From JAGQTE01 sp964648005 (GTDB lineage: Bacteria; Actinomycetota; Acidimicrobiia; Acidimicrobiales; Acidimicrobilacustridaceae), in the NCBI GenBank assembly GCA_964648005.1, contig CAZYKR010000012.1, positions 1-29,769 on the forward strand: a stretch of DNA of 29,769 nt, in the 5' to 3' direction. Below the pieces are notes generated by a model. That model was not told the origin of the DNA. It was given only the letters and a program-made list of their open reading frames with translations, and searched no databases. Below, piece by piece: positions 1 through 7,310 of the stretch (its first letter is position 1; every line of letters starts with the position of its first letter). A program made the position numbers and the translations under genes.

Positions 1-375
1 GACCGTCGGCATGCGCTCGAACGCGCCGGTCAGCCCGTCGGGCCGGTGGATGCCCGTTGCGCCGAGCGAGGCGAAGATCACTGCACCGTCGGCGCCGGTG
101 CCGGTGACGCGCACCTGGTTGGTGCGCCGGCCGCCGGCCAACACCTCGGCGTGCAGGTCGACGGTGGCGCCGAGCTCGACCGTCGAGACGAACTGCGTCG
201 TCATCCACAGCGGGGAGCGTTCGGTGGTCTGCACGGCCGCCGCCACCGACGCCGCGATGGCCGTGCCGCCGTAGAGCTTGCCGTCGAGGCGGGTCAGGTG
301 CTCGACGACCTCGAAGCGGAAGCGTCCCGGCGCCCCGGTGGGGGCCAGGCCCAAGAAGGCGACGTCGACAGGCAC
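1..375 (-). CDS. Thioesterase-like protein, N-terminal part (3' end outside window)
   Basis: The 125 visible codons run off the left edge of the window on the minus strand. The protein starts VPVDVAFLGLAP and contains the LDGKLYGGTAIAASVAAAV segment typical of the first hotdog repeat of TesB-like acyl-CoA thioesterases (thioesterase-like superfamily, usually about 260-270 aa). That family hydrolyses acyl-CoA thioesters in the cytoplasm. I chose the GTG at 373-375 because the hydrophobic N-terminal strand begins directly after it and a TAGGTT hexamer lies six bases upstream, which suggests a leaderless message. A second protein of the same general type is encoded at 5997-6803, but the two are clearly different in sequence. 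The gene is divergent from the Rieske/P450 operon, so the 185-base gap may serve both. The family call is fairly safe; the substrate is unknown. Confidence 0.7.
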   Translation of the reverse strand, partial: MPVDVAFLGLAPTGAPGRFRFEVVEHLTRLDGKLYGGTAIAASVAAAVQTTERSPLWMTTQFVSTVELGATVDLHAEVLAGGRRTNQVRVTGTGADGAVIFASLGATGIHRPDGLTGAFERMPTV

Positions 376-381
376 CGCCGC

Positions 382-387
382 AACCTA
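382..387 (-). promoter_or_regulatory. Candidate -10 box of the truncated thioesterase gene
   Basis: TAGGTT on the minus strand, with a six-base spacer (376-381) to the GTG start. This spacing would place the transcription start at or next to the start codon. Confidence 0.5.
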
Positions 388-434
388 GCCAGCCGGCGCG
401 CGCCGCCCAAGACCGGGCCCGCCCGACGGCCGAC

Positions 435-446
435 GAACCGCTGTTC
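435..446. promoter_or_regulatory. GAAC-N4-GTTC inverted repeat, site 1 (LexA-like)
   Basis: Reads GAAC CGCT GTTC, preceded by C. It matches the core of the actinobacterial LexA/SOS box (cGAACnnnnGTTcg). It lies in the divergent gap between the thioesterase and Rieske genes, 42 bp (about four helical turns) from site 2. It may instead belong to an unrelated dimeric repressor. Confidence 0.4.
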
Positions 447-476
447 ATGCTGAAGCGAATGTGATAGCAATGCACT

Positions 477-488
477 GAACCGTCGTTC
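477..488. promoter_or_regulatory. GAAC-N4-GTTC inverted repeat, site 2 (LexA-like)
   Basis: Reads GAAC CGTC GTTC; with the flanking T and A it becomes a TGAAC/GTTCA dyad. It has the same arm sequence and spacing as site 1 at 435-446. It lies in the AT-richer part of the gap, about 75 bases before the Rieske start and next to a possible CATTCT -10 element at 488-493. Confidence 0.4.
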
Positions 489-560
489 ATTCTCGAGCAG
501 GCGCCCAGCATCGACGACGACGTCGACGTCGTCGGCGGCGACGCCGTCGGGAGGAGATCC

Positions 561-1652
561 ATGAGCCGCTTCCCGTTCCCCATCCCGTACAGCTGGTACC
601 AGGTCGCCTGGAGCGACGAGCTGCCCGTCGGCGGTGTGCGGCCGCTGTACTACTTCGCCACCGATCTGGTGCTGTGGCGCGATGACGACGGCACGGCGCA
701 CCTGCAGGACGCCATCTGCCCGCACCTCGGCGCGCACCTCGGGCACGGCGGACACGTCGAGGGCTGCAACCTGCAGTGCCCCTTCCACGGCTGGCTCTAT
801 GACGGCGAGGGCGCGAACGTCGCCATCCCCTACAGCACGCGCACCAACGGCCGGGCGAAGCTGCGCACCTATCCGGTCGTGGAGCGCAACGGCCTGATCA
901 TGGCGTGGTACCACCCCGAGGGCGTCGAGCCGCTCTTCGACATCCCCGAGGTGCCCGAACTCAACGATCCCGACCACTTCACCCCGCAGGTGCACCGCAG
1001 CTTCGACATCCCGGCCGCCTGGCAGGAGATCGCCGAGAACCAGGTCGACGTGGCGCACTTCCGCTACGTCCACAACACCGACATCGTCCCCGAGATCGCC
1101 GAGTACACGACCGACGGCCATATGGCGTACCTGCGCTCGGAGCAGAAGTTCCCGACGCCCCAAGGGGTCGTCGACGGACGCATCGACGTCGACACGTACT
1201 GCCCGGGCTTCGGTGTCGTGCGCTTCAGCGGCATCGTCGACACGGTGCTGCTGGGCTGCAACACGCCGATCACCGCCGAGGAGTGCCAGCTGCGGTTCAC
1301 CTTCACCGTGCGCCGCTTCGACGACGAGCGGTTCACCTCCGCCGTCGGCGACGCCTTCGTCGAGGAGGTGTCGCGCCAGGTGCAGGAGGACATCCCGATC
1401 TGGAAGTACAAGGGGCACCTCCAGCGCCCAGCGCTCGCCGACACCGACGGCCCGTACCTGCAGTTCCGCAGCTGGGCGTCGCAGTTCTATGCCGAGGGCG
1501 TCGACTACGACCGTGCCGTGTACCCGCCGAACCGGCCGGCGTCGGCGCAGCCCGAGCCCGAGGGCGTGCACAAGCAGACGGCCTCGGCCAGGCTCAAGGG
1601 CGAGGACACCCACAGCGCCGACATGGCCCTGGACGGAGAGCAGCCATCGTGA
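561..1652 (+). CDS. Rieske non-heme iron oxygenase, KshA-like oxygenase component
   Basis: Predicted cytoplasmic terminal oxygenase of 363 aa that would hydroxylate a hydrophobic ring or steroid-like substrate using electrons from a separate reductase. The Rieske [2Fe-2S] site is visible as C53-P-H55 and C73-P-F-H76. The mononuclear iron site is D163-x-x-H166-x4-H171, with D277 in the EDIPIW segment as likely carboxylate ligand. Length and the N-terminal layout resemble 3-ketosteroid 9alpha-hydroxylase (KshA, about 380 aa). The start is supported by a strong GGAGGAG at 549-555. The stop overlaps the P450 start, so the two are probably translated together. No ferredoxin reductase (KshB-type) is in the window, so electrons must come from elsewhere. 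The class is secure; steroid specificity is only an inference. Confidence 0.88.
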   Translation: MSRFPFPIPYSWYQVAWSDELPVGGVRPLYYFATDLVLWRDDDGTAHLQDAICPHLGAHLGHGGHVEGCNLQCPFHGWLYDGEGANVAIPYSTRTNGRAKLRTYPVVERNGLIMAWYHPEGVEPLFDIPEVPELNDPDHFTPQVHRSFDIPAAWQEIAENQVDVAHFRYVHNTDIVPEIAEYTTDGHMAYLRSEQKFPTPQGVVDGRIDVDTYCPGFGVVRFSGIVDTVLLGCNTPITAEECQLRFTFTVRRFDDERFTSAVGDAFVEEVSRQVQEDIPIWKYKGHLQRPALADTDGPYLQFRSWASQFYAEGVDYDRAVYPPNRPASAQPEPEGVHKQTASARLKGEDTHSADMALDGEQPS

Positions 1653-2830
1653 CCGCGACCGACGCGTCCCTCGTCTACAACCCGTACGACGCCACCACGA
1701 ACCGCAATCCGTTCCCGGTCTATGCCCGCCTGCGGCGCGAGGCGCCCGTGTACCACAACCCGGATCTGGGCTTCTACGCCCTGAGCAAGCACGACGACGT
1801 GCTCGCCGCGCTGCACGACACCGAGGTGTTCTGCTCGCGCCACGGGATCACGCTCGAGCCGCGCAGCCCGTTGCCGTTGCTGTTGACGATGGACCCGCCC
1901 GAGCACACCGACATGCGCAGCCTGATCAGCCGCGGCTTCACCCCCCGGCGGGTGGCGGCGATGGAGGAACAGATGCGCGAGCTGTCGCGCAAGCACCTCG
2001 ACCGGTTCCGTGACGCCGGCACGTGCGACCTGATCGCCGACTACTCGGGGCGCCTGCCGATGGACGTCATCTCGACGATGCTCGGCGTGCCCGAGGAGGA
2101 CCAGGAGCAGATGCGTGTCTGGTCCGACGCCATGATGGAGCGTGAGGACGGCAACCCCGACATCCCGCCGGCGGGCATCGAGGCCGGGGCGAACGTCTAC
2201 AACTACTTCACCGAGCTCGTGGCCGAGCGGCGACGGCACCCGACCGACGACCTCACCAGCGCCTTCCTCGAGGCCGAGCTCGATGGCGAGGGCCTGAGCG
2301 ACCTGCAGGTCGTCAGCTTCTGCTTCTTGTTCATCGTCGCCGGCAACGAGACCACGACGAAGCTGATCGGCAACGCCTTGTACTGGCTCGCCGCCCATCC
2401 CGATCAGCGCGCCGCCGTGTACGCCGACCCCAGCCGCATCCCCGACGTCGTCGAGGAGGTGCTGCGCTACGAGGGGTCGACGCAGCAGATCGCCCGCACC
2501 CTGACCGCCGACGCCACCGTGCGCGACGTGACCATGCCCGAGGGGTCCAAGGTGCTGCTCCTGCTGGGATCGGCCAACCGCGACGAAGACGTCTTCGATG
2601 ATCCCGAGGTCTTCGACATCGACCGGCGGCCGACCCGCCACATCGCCTTCGGTCACGGAGCCCACGTCTGCCTCGGCGCCGCCATGGCCCGACTCGAGGC
2701 CCGCCTGGCCATCGAGGACCTGCACGAGGCGATGACCGACTACGCCTTCGACGAGGAGGCCCTCGTGCGGTTCAACTCCGGCAACGTGCGCGGCTACGCC
2801 TCGATGCCCATGACGTTCACGCCGCGCTGA
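1649..2830 (+). CDS. Cytochrome P450 monooxygenase
   Basis: Soluble bacterial P450 of 393 aa. Diagnostic motifs are all present: the I-helix oxygen-binding segment A231-G-N-E-T-T, the K-helix E270-V-L-R273, and the heme loop FGHGAHVCLG with the thiolate C341. The start is GTG at 1649, which overlaps the Rieske stop in a GTGA junction; GGAGAG lies just upstream within the Rieske coding sequence. The overlap implies one mRNA and translational coupling. Actinobacterial P450s of this size (CYP124/125/142-type and others) often hydroxylate sterol side chains, fatty acids or terpenes; the sequence alone does not settle the family. No dedicated ferredoxin gene sits beside it. Confidence 0.93.
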   Translation: MTATDASLVYNPYDATTNRNPFPVYARLRREAPVYHNPDLGFYALSKHDDVLAALHDTEVFCSRHGITLEPRSPLPLLLTMDPPEHTDMRSLISRGFTPRRVAAMEEQMRELSRKHLDRFRDAGTCDLIADYSGRLPMDVISTMLGVPEEDQEQMRVWSDAMMEREDGNPDIPPAGIEAGANVYNYFTELVAERRRHPTDDLTSAFLEAELDGEGLSDLQVVSFCFLFIVAGNETTTKLIGNALYWLAAHPDQRAAVYADPSRIPDVVEEVLRYEGSTQQIARTLTADATVRDVTMPEGSKVLLLLGSANRDEDVFDDPEVFDIDRRPTRHIAFGHGAHVCLGAAMARLEARLAIEDLHEAMTDYAFDEEALVRFNSGNVRGYASMPMTFTPR

Positions 2831-2888
2831 GCATCGCCGCCGACCTCGTCGGCGCGCCGCAGATCGGTCGCGCCGCACGCTCCGCCTC

Positions 2889-2894
2889 TACGGT
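2889..2894 (+). promoter_or_regulatory. Candidate -10 box of the alcohol dehydrogenase gene
   Basis: TACGGT with a six-base spacer to the GTG at 2901. It suggests that this gene has its own leaderless transcript although it follows the P450 by only 70 bases. Confidence 0.5.
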
Positions 2895-2900
2895 GGGCCC

Positions 2901-4010
2901 GTGACCGGGGGCGACCAGGCGGCGACGGCGTTGGTGCTCGCCGCCCCGCGGCGCCTGGAGCGGCGGACGTTGGCGCTGCCCGGGCTCGGCGAGGACGACG
3001 CGCTGGTGCGGGTCGAGGCCTGCGGGCTGTGCGGCACCGATCACGAGCAGTACAGCGGGGCCCTGCCCGGACCCGGCCCGTTCGTCCCCGGACACGAGAC
3101 GGTCGGCGTCCTCGATCAGATCGGGCCGGCGGCGGCCGAGCGGTGGGGCGTGGAGGTCGGCGACCGCGTGGCCGTCGAGGTGTTCCAGTCGTGTCGACGC
3201 TGTGACGCCTGCCGGACAGGCGCCTACCGCCGATGCGAACGCCACGGCATCGGCGACATGTACGGCTTCATCGCCGCAGACCGGTCGCCGGGGCTCTGGG
3301 GCGGCTACGCCACGCACCAGTACCTCGGGCCCGACGCCCTGGTGGTGCCCGTCCCCGACACCCTCGATCCGGTCACCGCCACGCTGTTCAACCCGTTGGG
3401 CGCGGGCATGCGGTGGGCGGCCACGTTGCCGGGCACGGCGCCCGGTGACGTGGTGGCGGTGCTCGGCCCGGGCATTCGGGGCCTGTGCGCCGTCGTCGCC
3501 GCCCGCGAGGCCGGCGCCGGGTTCGTACTCGTCACCGGGCATGGGCCCCGAGACGCCGAGCGTCTGGCGACGGCGCGCGCCTTCGGCGCCGACCTGGTGA
3601 TCGACGTGGCGGTCGACGATCCGGTGCGGGCCCTGCGGGCGGCGACCGGCGCCGGCGCGGACGTCGTCGTGGACGTGACGGCCAAGGCTCCGGCGGCACT
3701 CGGCCAGGCCGTGGCGCTGGCACGACCGGGCGGGGTCGTCGTGCTGGCGGGGACCCGCGGCTCGGTGGACACCCCCGGCTTCGTGCCCGACGACGTGATC
3801 TACAAGGAGCTGCGCCTGGTCGGTGCGCTCGGGGTCGACACCGACGCCTACCGGGCCGCGCTCGAGGTGCTGGCGAGCGGCCGGCATCCGTTCGACGCCG
3901 TCGATCGACGCGTCGCGGGCTTCGACGGCCTGGGAGCGCTGTTGGCGGACCTGGCGGGGGAGACCTCGACGCCGCCGCCGCTGCACGGCGTGTTCGTCCC
4001 CGACGTCTGA
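2901..4010 (+). CDS. Zinc-dependent alcohol dehydrogenase (MDR superfamily)
   Basis: A 369-aa medium-chain dehydrogenase. The catalytic zinc ligands are visible as C44 (in CGLCGTDH) and the H65-E66 pair in PGHET. The structural zinc lobe has four cysteines, C98, C101, C104 and C112. A Rossmann domain follows around residues 175-310, but its glycine motif is LGPGIRG rather than the usual GxGxxG, which may alter cofactor preference. The protein would oxidise an alcohol or reduce a carbonyl with NAD(P). Placed after an oxygenase and a P450, it may process a hydroxylated product; that is inference from order. The GTG start is chosen because of the TACGGT box six bases upstream and the good fit of the N-terminus to the GroES-like fold. 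Confidence 0.88.
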   Translation: MTGGDQAATALVLAAPRRLERRTLALPGLGEDDALVRVEACGLCGTDHEQYSGALPGPGPFVPGHETVGVLDQIGPAAAERWGVEVGDRVAVEVFQSCRRCDACRTGAYRRCERHGIGDMYGFIAADRSPGLWGGYATHQYLGPDALVVPVPDTLDPVTATLFNPLGAGMRWAATLPGTAPGDVVAVLGPGIRGLCAVVAAREAGAGFVLVTGHGPRDAERLATARAFGADLVIDVAVDDPVRALRAATGAGADVVVDVTAKAPAALGQAVALARPGGVVVLAGTRGSVDTPGFVPDDVIYKELRLVGALGVDTDAYRAALEVLASGRHPFDAVDRRVAGFDGLGALLADLAGETSTPPPLHGVFVPDV

Positions 4011-4023
4011 GGCGTCCGCCGGG

Positions 4024-4029
4024 TACGGT
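4024..4029 (+). promoter_or_regulatory. Candidate -10 box upstream of the CMD-family gene
   Basis: TACGGT located 27 bases before the ATG at 4057. Unlike the leaderless cases it leaves a short leader of about 20 bases that contains the ribosome binding site AGGGGGG at 4046-4052. Confidence 0.4.
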
Positions 4030-4056
4030 CGTGCGCCGATCGACCAGGGGGGACGC

Positions 4057-4599
4057 ATGACATCGAGCGACACGCCGCGGCTGGCGCTGACGACCGAGGA
4101 CGATTGGGACGACGAGACGCAGGCACTCGTCGAGCTCTCCGGTGGCCTCAACATCTTCCGGGCCCTGGCCAACCACCCGAAGCTGCTCAAGCGGTGGTTG
4201 GTCTTCGGGTCACACGTGCTGGCCAAGTCGTCGCTGTCCGAGCGCGACCGCGAGCTGGCCATCCTGCGCACCGGGTGGCGGTGCGGCTCGGCCTACGAGT
4301 TCGGCCAGCACACCGTGATCGGCGGGCGAGCCGGGATCGGTGACGACGAGATCCGCCGCCTGACCGTCGAGGCGCTCGACGGTTGGTCGCCGCCGGAGCG
4401 GGCGCTGCTGGCCGCCGTCGACCAGCTCGTCGCCGACCACGATCTCGACGACGCCACGTGGGCGGCGCTGGCCGAGGGTCGCAGCACCGAACAGGTCATG
4501 GACCTCGTCTTCGCCGTCGGTCAGTACGTGCTGGTGTCGACGGCGCTGCGCACGTTCCGGGTGCCGATCGACGACGGCATGCCGGGGTTCCCGTCGTGA
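4057..4599 (+). CDS. Carboxymuconolactone decarboxylase / AhpD-fold family protein
   Basis: A 180-aa all-helical protein of the CMD/AhpD-like superfamily. The diagnostic segment is RCGSAYEFGQH (C76 to H86), followed by helices that match the fold. Only one cysteine is present, so it lacks the CxxC redox pair of AhpD and is unlikely to be a classical peroxidase partner. Proteins of this kind are common in actinobacterial gene clusters for aromatic and steroid breakdown, where their exact reaction is usually unknown. The start is supported by AGGGGGG six bases before the ATG, a signal almost identical to the one before the SDR gene at 28293. Its stop overlaps the next gene's GTG in a GTGA junction. 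Confidence 0.8.
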   Translation: MTSSDTPRLALTTEDDWDDETQALVELSGGLNIFRALANHPKLLKRWLVFGSHVLAKSSLSERDRELAILRTGWRCGSAYEFGQHTVIGGRAGIGDDEIRRLTVEALDGWSPPERALLAAVDQLVADHDLDDATWAALAEGRSTEQVMDLVFAVGQYVLVSTALRTFRVPIDDGMPGFPS

Positions 4600-5432
4600 G
4601 CGGCGCCTGGCCCGATGGCGCCACGACGCCGGCGCAGGGGCGACTTGCCGGCAAGGTCGCCGTCGTCGTCGGCGCCGGGCAGACGCCGGGCACGACCATC
4701 GGCAACGGCCGCGCCACGGCGCTGCGCTTCGCCGCCGAGGGGGCGCGCATCGTCGCCGTCGACCGGGCGTTGGCCTCGGCCACCGAGACCTGCGACGCCA
4801 TCGCCGCCGCCGGGGGCGAGGCCGTCGCCGTGGCAGCGGATGTGCGTGACGAGGACGAGTGCGCCTCGGCCGTCGCCGCCGCCCTCGATGCCTTCGGCGT
4901 CATCGACGTGCTGCACAACAACGTCGGCATCGGCACCGGCGACAGCAACGCCGTCGACCTCGACGTGCGCGGCTGGGAGCTCGTGATGGACGTCAACCTG
5001 CGCGGCACGTGGCTGATGTGCAAGCACGCCATCCCGTCGATGCGCGAGCGCGGCACCGGTGCCATCGTCAACGTGTCGTCGATCGCGGCGGTGTGCAACG
5101 CGCCGCTCATCACGTACAAGGTCTCCAAGGCCGGGGTCAACGCACTGACGCATCAACTGGCGATGGACGAGGCCCGCCACGGCATCCGGGTGAACGCCAT
5201 CATGCCGGGGCTGATGGACACGCCGATGGCGATCGAGAACGTGTCGAAGGCCTTCGGCGTCGACCGTGACGAGCTGCGGGCGCAGCGGGCGCGCATGGTG
5301 CCGCTGGGCCGGCAGCAGGGCACGGCGTGGGACGTCGCCAATGCTGCGCTGTTCCTGGCCTCGGACGAGGCGGCGTTCATCACCGGCGTCGTGCTCGCCG
5401 TCGACGGCGGCCAGAGCGGCAAGGTCGGCTGA
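4596..5432 (+). CDS. Short-chain dehydrogenase/reductase (SDR)
   Basis: Classical SDR of 278 aa, a cytoplasmic NAD(P)-dependent oxidoreductase. The cofactor loop is GAGQTPGTTIGNG, longer than the usual TGxxxGxG. Other landmarks are HNNVG (the NNAG motif), NVSSIA with the catalytic serine, and the Y174-x3-K178 pair in YKVSK, then RVNAIMPGLMDTPM. The C-terminus ITGVVLAVDGGQ is typical. The start is GTG at 4596, overlapping the stop of the CMD-family gene. An ATG-free N-terminus of about 16 residues precedes the first strand, acceptable for this family. The substrate is unknown; position suggests oxidation or reduction of the product of neighbouring enzymes. Confidence 0.9.
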   Translation: MSGAWPDGATTPAQGRLAGKVAVVVGAGQTPGTTIGNGRATALRFAAEGARIVAVDRALASATETCDAIAAAGGEAVAVAADVRDEDECASAVAAALDAFGVIDVLHNNVGIGTGDSNAVDLDVRGWELVMDVNLRGTWLMCKHAIPSMRERGTGAIVNVSSIAAVCNAPLITYKVSKAGVNALTHQLAMDEARHGIRVNAIMPGLMDTPMAIENVSKAFGVDRDELRAQRARMVPLGRQQGTAWDVANAALFLASDEAAFITGVVLAVDGGQSGKVG

Positions 5433-5445
5433 GGTGCGCCACCCG

Positions 5446-5985
5446 ATGGTGCGACGTCTCGTCCTCGCCGCCGCCGTGCTGTGTGTCGCCGGCGGGTGCG
5501 CCTCCGGCGCGTCGGACGCCAGTTCGTCCTCGACCAGCGGCGCGACGAGCGGCACCGTCGACGGCGCCACCGGCACGACGGTGGCCGTCGACAAGCACGT
5601 GCTGGCCACCCAGGTCGACCCGCCGGGCGCACCGGGGATGACGCTGACCTTGATCGAGTACACGATCGCTCCGGGGGCCAAGCTCTCGCCCCACATCCAT
5701 CCGGGCATCCAGCTGGCCTCGATCACCTCGGGCGAGCTGACCTACACCGTGCTCGAGGGCACGGTCGTGCGCACGCTGGCTGACGGCTCGGTGCAGGACC
5801 TCGTCGGACCGACGACCGTCACGCTGGAGCCGGGCGACGCCGTGGCCGAGGTCGGTGACGCCGTGCACTTCGGCGCCAACGACACCGATGAGCCCATCGT
5901 CATCACGGCGACGTTGCTCACGGAGGACGGGCAGGACCTGGCGGTCACGGTCACGACGACGTCCAGCACGACGGCCACGCCGTAG
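5446..5985 (+). CDS. Exported cupin-domain lipoprotein
   Basis: A 179-aa protein with a short lipoprotein signal (MVRRLVLAAAVLCVAGGC, lipid attachment at C18), a low-complexity Ser/Thr linker to about residue 45, and a single cupin domain. The first cupin motif is visible as PHIHPGIQ (two histidines, with Gln where Glu is common) and the second as PGDAVAEVGDAVHFG. A Thr-rich tail ends the protein. It probably sits on the outer face of the membrane and binds a metal; no enzymatic activity can be assigned. It lies 13 bases after the SDR stop, so it is probably in the same operon. An alternative GTG start at 5434 would add four residues. Confidence 0.78.
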   Translation: MVRRLVLAAAVLCVAGGCASGASDASSSSTSGATSGTVDGATGTTVAVDKHVLATQVDPPGAPGMTLTLIEYTIAPGAKLSPHIHPGIQLASITSGELTYTVLEGTVVRTLADGSVQDLVGPTTVTLEPGDAVAEVGDAVHFGANDTDEPIVITATLLTEDGQDLAVTVTTTSSTTATP

Positions 5986-5996
5986 CCGGCGACGCG

Positions 5997-6803
5997 TCAG
6001 CGGGCGGCGACGTACAGGTGCTGGGTGGCGGTGCCGATCGGACCGTCGGGGTCGAGCAGGGTGGCCTCGGCGCGCGCCGCGCCGCCGGGGAGAAGCCAGG
6101 TGCGGGCATCGTTGGCCACCCACTCGCCGGCCGGCAGCCGGTGCAGGTGCACGGTGAGGTCCGGGTTGATGAACACGTGGGTGAGGATCGACGTGACGCT
6201 GGCGATGCCGTTACCGAAGTCCGCCGCGATCAGGGCCCGCGTCAGCGGCGTGATCGGCTCGTCGTCGACGAGCGGTTTGTGCACCCGGAACCAGTACGTC
6301 GCCGGGCCGGGCTCGACCGCCGACCCGACAGCGCTGCGCAGCTCGACGGCGCTGGTGATGCCGATCCGGTCCGGCGCCAGGCCGAACGCTGCGTGCGAGG
6401 CCTCCGGCGGCGGGAAGGCCGGGGGGCCGTCGTGGGTGGTGGCGGGCGCGTCGTCGGCTGCGGCGCGCACCTGCAGGACGGTGGCACGGGCGACCTCGGT
6501 GCCGGCGCGGTCGTCGATCGACACGCCGATCAGGCGGACGCGCCGACCCGGGCGGACGGTGGTCGTCCGCACGACGATGCCGGCCAGAGGCACCGGCCGC
6601 AGCAGCTCGATGGTGTAGCGAACGGTGACGAGTGTCGGGTCGGGCTCGTGGCGCTCGACGGCCCGGCCGATGAGCGCCGCCACCGGGCCACCGTGGGCGG
6701 CGCCCTCGTCCCACGGCCCGCGCGCCAGCGCCGTGCCGACGAACCCGTCGCCGTCGCTGAGGAACATCGCCGGGGGCAGCGACTCGCCGGGCGTGTCGGT
6801 CAT
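5997..6803 (-). CDS. TesB-like acyl-CoA thioesterase (double hotdog)
   Basis: 268 aa, the usual length for the thioesterase-like superfamily with two hotdog repeats. The N-terminal repeat contains ARGPWDEGAAHGGPVAALI and the second TRALIAADFGNGIAS, where the Asp is the position used by TesB-type enzymes. The expected role is hydrolysis of an acyl-CoA in the cytoplasm. The start is ATG at 6801-6803, eight bases after the stop of the Fur/Zur-type gene, so the two are probably co-transcribed. Why a thioesterase should follow a metal regulator is unclear; the pairing may be accidental read-through. Family call good, substrate unknown. Confidence 0.82.
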   Translation of the reverse strand: MTDTPGESLPPAMFLSDGDGFVGTALARGPWDEGAAHGGPVAALIGRAVERHEPDPTLVTVRYTIELLRPVPLAGIVVRTTTVRPGRRVRLIGVSIDDRAGTEVARATVLQVRAAADDAPATTHDGPPAFPPPEASHAAFGLAPDRIGITSAVELRSAVGSAVEPGPATYWFRVHKPLVDDEPITPLTRALIAADFGNGIASVTSILTHVFINPDLTVHLHRLPAGEWVANDARTWLLPGGAARAEATLLDPDGPIGTATQHLYVAAR

Positions 6804-6811
6804 CGACCTGT

Positions 6812-7249
6812 TCAGCGGCAGTCGGCGCAGACGCCGACCAGATCGAGACGGTGGCCCTCCACCGAGAAGGCGGTCCGGCGGGCCACGGTGCGCAGCGCCT
6901 TGTCGAGGTCGGCCTCGACGGCGGGGGTGAGGGCGAAGTCGCTGACCTGCCCGCACGACGTGCAGATGAGGTGATGGTGGTGCTCGGTGAGGTCCTCGGC
7001 CAGCTCGTAGCGGGCGAAGTCGTCGCGGGTCACGATGCGGGTGACGGCGCCGACCTCCTCCAGCACGACCAGGTTGCGGTACACGCTGGACTGCGCCAAC
7101 GAACCGTCGGCGTCGAGGATCTGGGGGATCGTCATCGGCCCGTCGCCAGCGCGCAGCGCCGCCACGATGCGCTTGCGACCGCTGGTGTAGCGCTGGTCGG
7201 CGGTCCGCAGCAGGGCGGCGACCTCGTCGTCGGTGGCGTCGGTGCTCAC
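6812..7249 (-). CDS. zur: Fur-family metalloregulator, probably zinc-sensing Zur
   Basis: A 145-aa Fur superfamily repressor. The recognition helix lies around residues 54-65 (SSVYRNLVVLEE), followed by a His-rich sensing segment (H90-H93). A structural zinc site is formed by C96-x2-C99 and C141-x2-C144. The family represses metal uptake genes when metal is bound. Zur rather than Fur is inferred from the neighbouring ABC genes, which look like a zinc uptake system. The GTG start has TAGCCT seven bases upstream, and repeated GAGAAC half-sites at 7272-7287 overlap the promoter, which would allow autoregulation. A manganese or iron role cannot be excluded from sequence alone. Confidence 0.88.
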   Translation of the reverse strand: MSTDATDDEVAALLRTADQRYTSGRKRIVAALRAGDGPMTIPQILDADGSLAQSSVYRNLVVLEEVGAVTRIVTRDDFARYELAEDLTEHHHHLICTSCGQVSDFALTPAVEADLDKALRTVARRTAFSVEGHRLDLVGVCADCR

Positions 7250-7256
7250 GGGCGGC

Positions 7257-7262
7257 AGGCTA
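7257..7262 (-). promoter_or_regulatory. Candidate -10 box of the Fur/Zur-type gene
   Basis: TAGCCT on the minus strand with a seven-base spacer to the GTG at 7247-7249; consistent with a leaderless transcript. Confidence 0.5.
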
Positions 7263-7270
7263 CCCGGAGT

Positions 7271-7287
7271 TGAGAACGATCGAGAAC
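7271..7287. promoter_or_regulatory. Possible metalloregulator site with two GAGAAC repeats
   Basis: Two GAGAAC copies (7272-7277 and 7282-7287) exactly 10 bp apart, one helical turn, in the -10 to -35 region of the Fur/Zur-type gene. The word TGAGAAC recurs on the minus strand at 8149-8155 upstream of the ABC ATPase gene. The site is not a clean palindrome, so assignment to Zur is tentative. Confidence 0.3.
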
Positions 7288-7310
7288 TGACGTGGCGTGC
7301 GGGCGGCGCG

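Noticed and set aside
435..488. KstR-type steroid repressor sites upstream of the Rieske gene
   Set aside because: KstR sites have AAC and GTT two bases apart; both dyads here have a four-base gap, so they fit LexA-like spacing better.
905..1648. Upstream in-frame extension of the P450 frame
   Set aside because: It is an out-of-frame reading of the Rieske gene; the P450 begins at the GTG overlapping the Rieske stop.
2817..4271. 484-residue minus-strand open frame over the alcohol dehydrogenase gene
   Set aside because: Shadow frame; the opposite strand has complete zinc-binding motifs.
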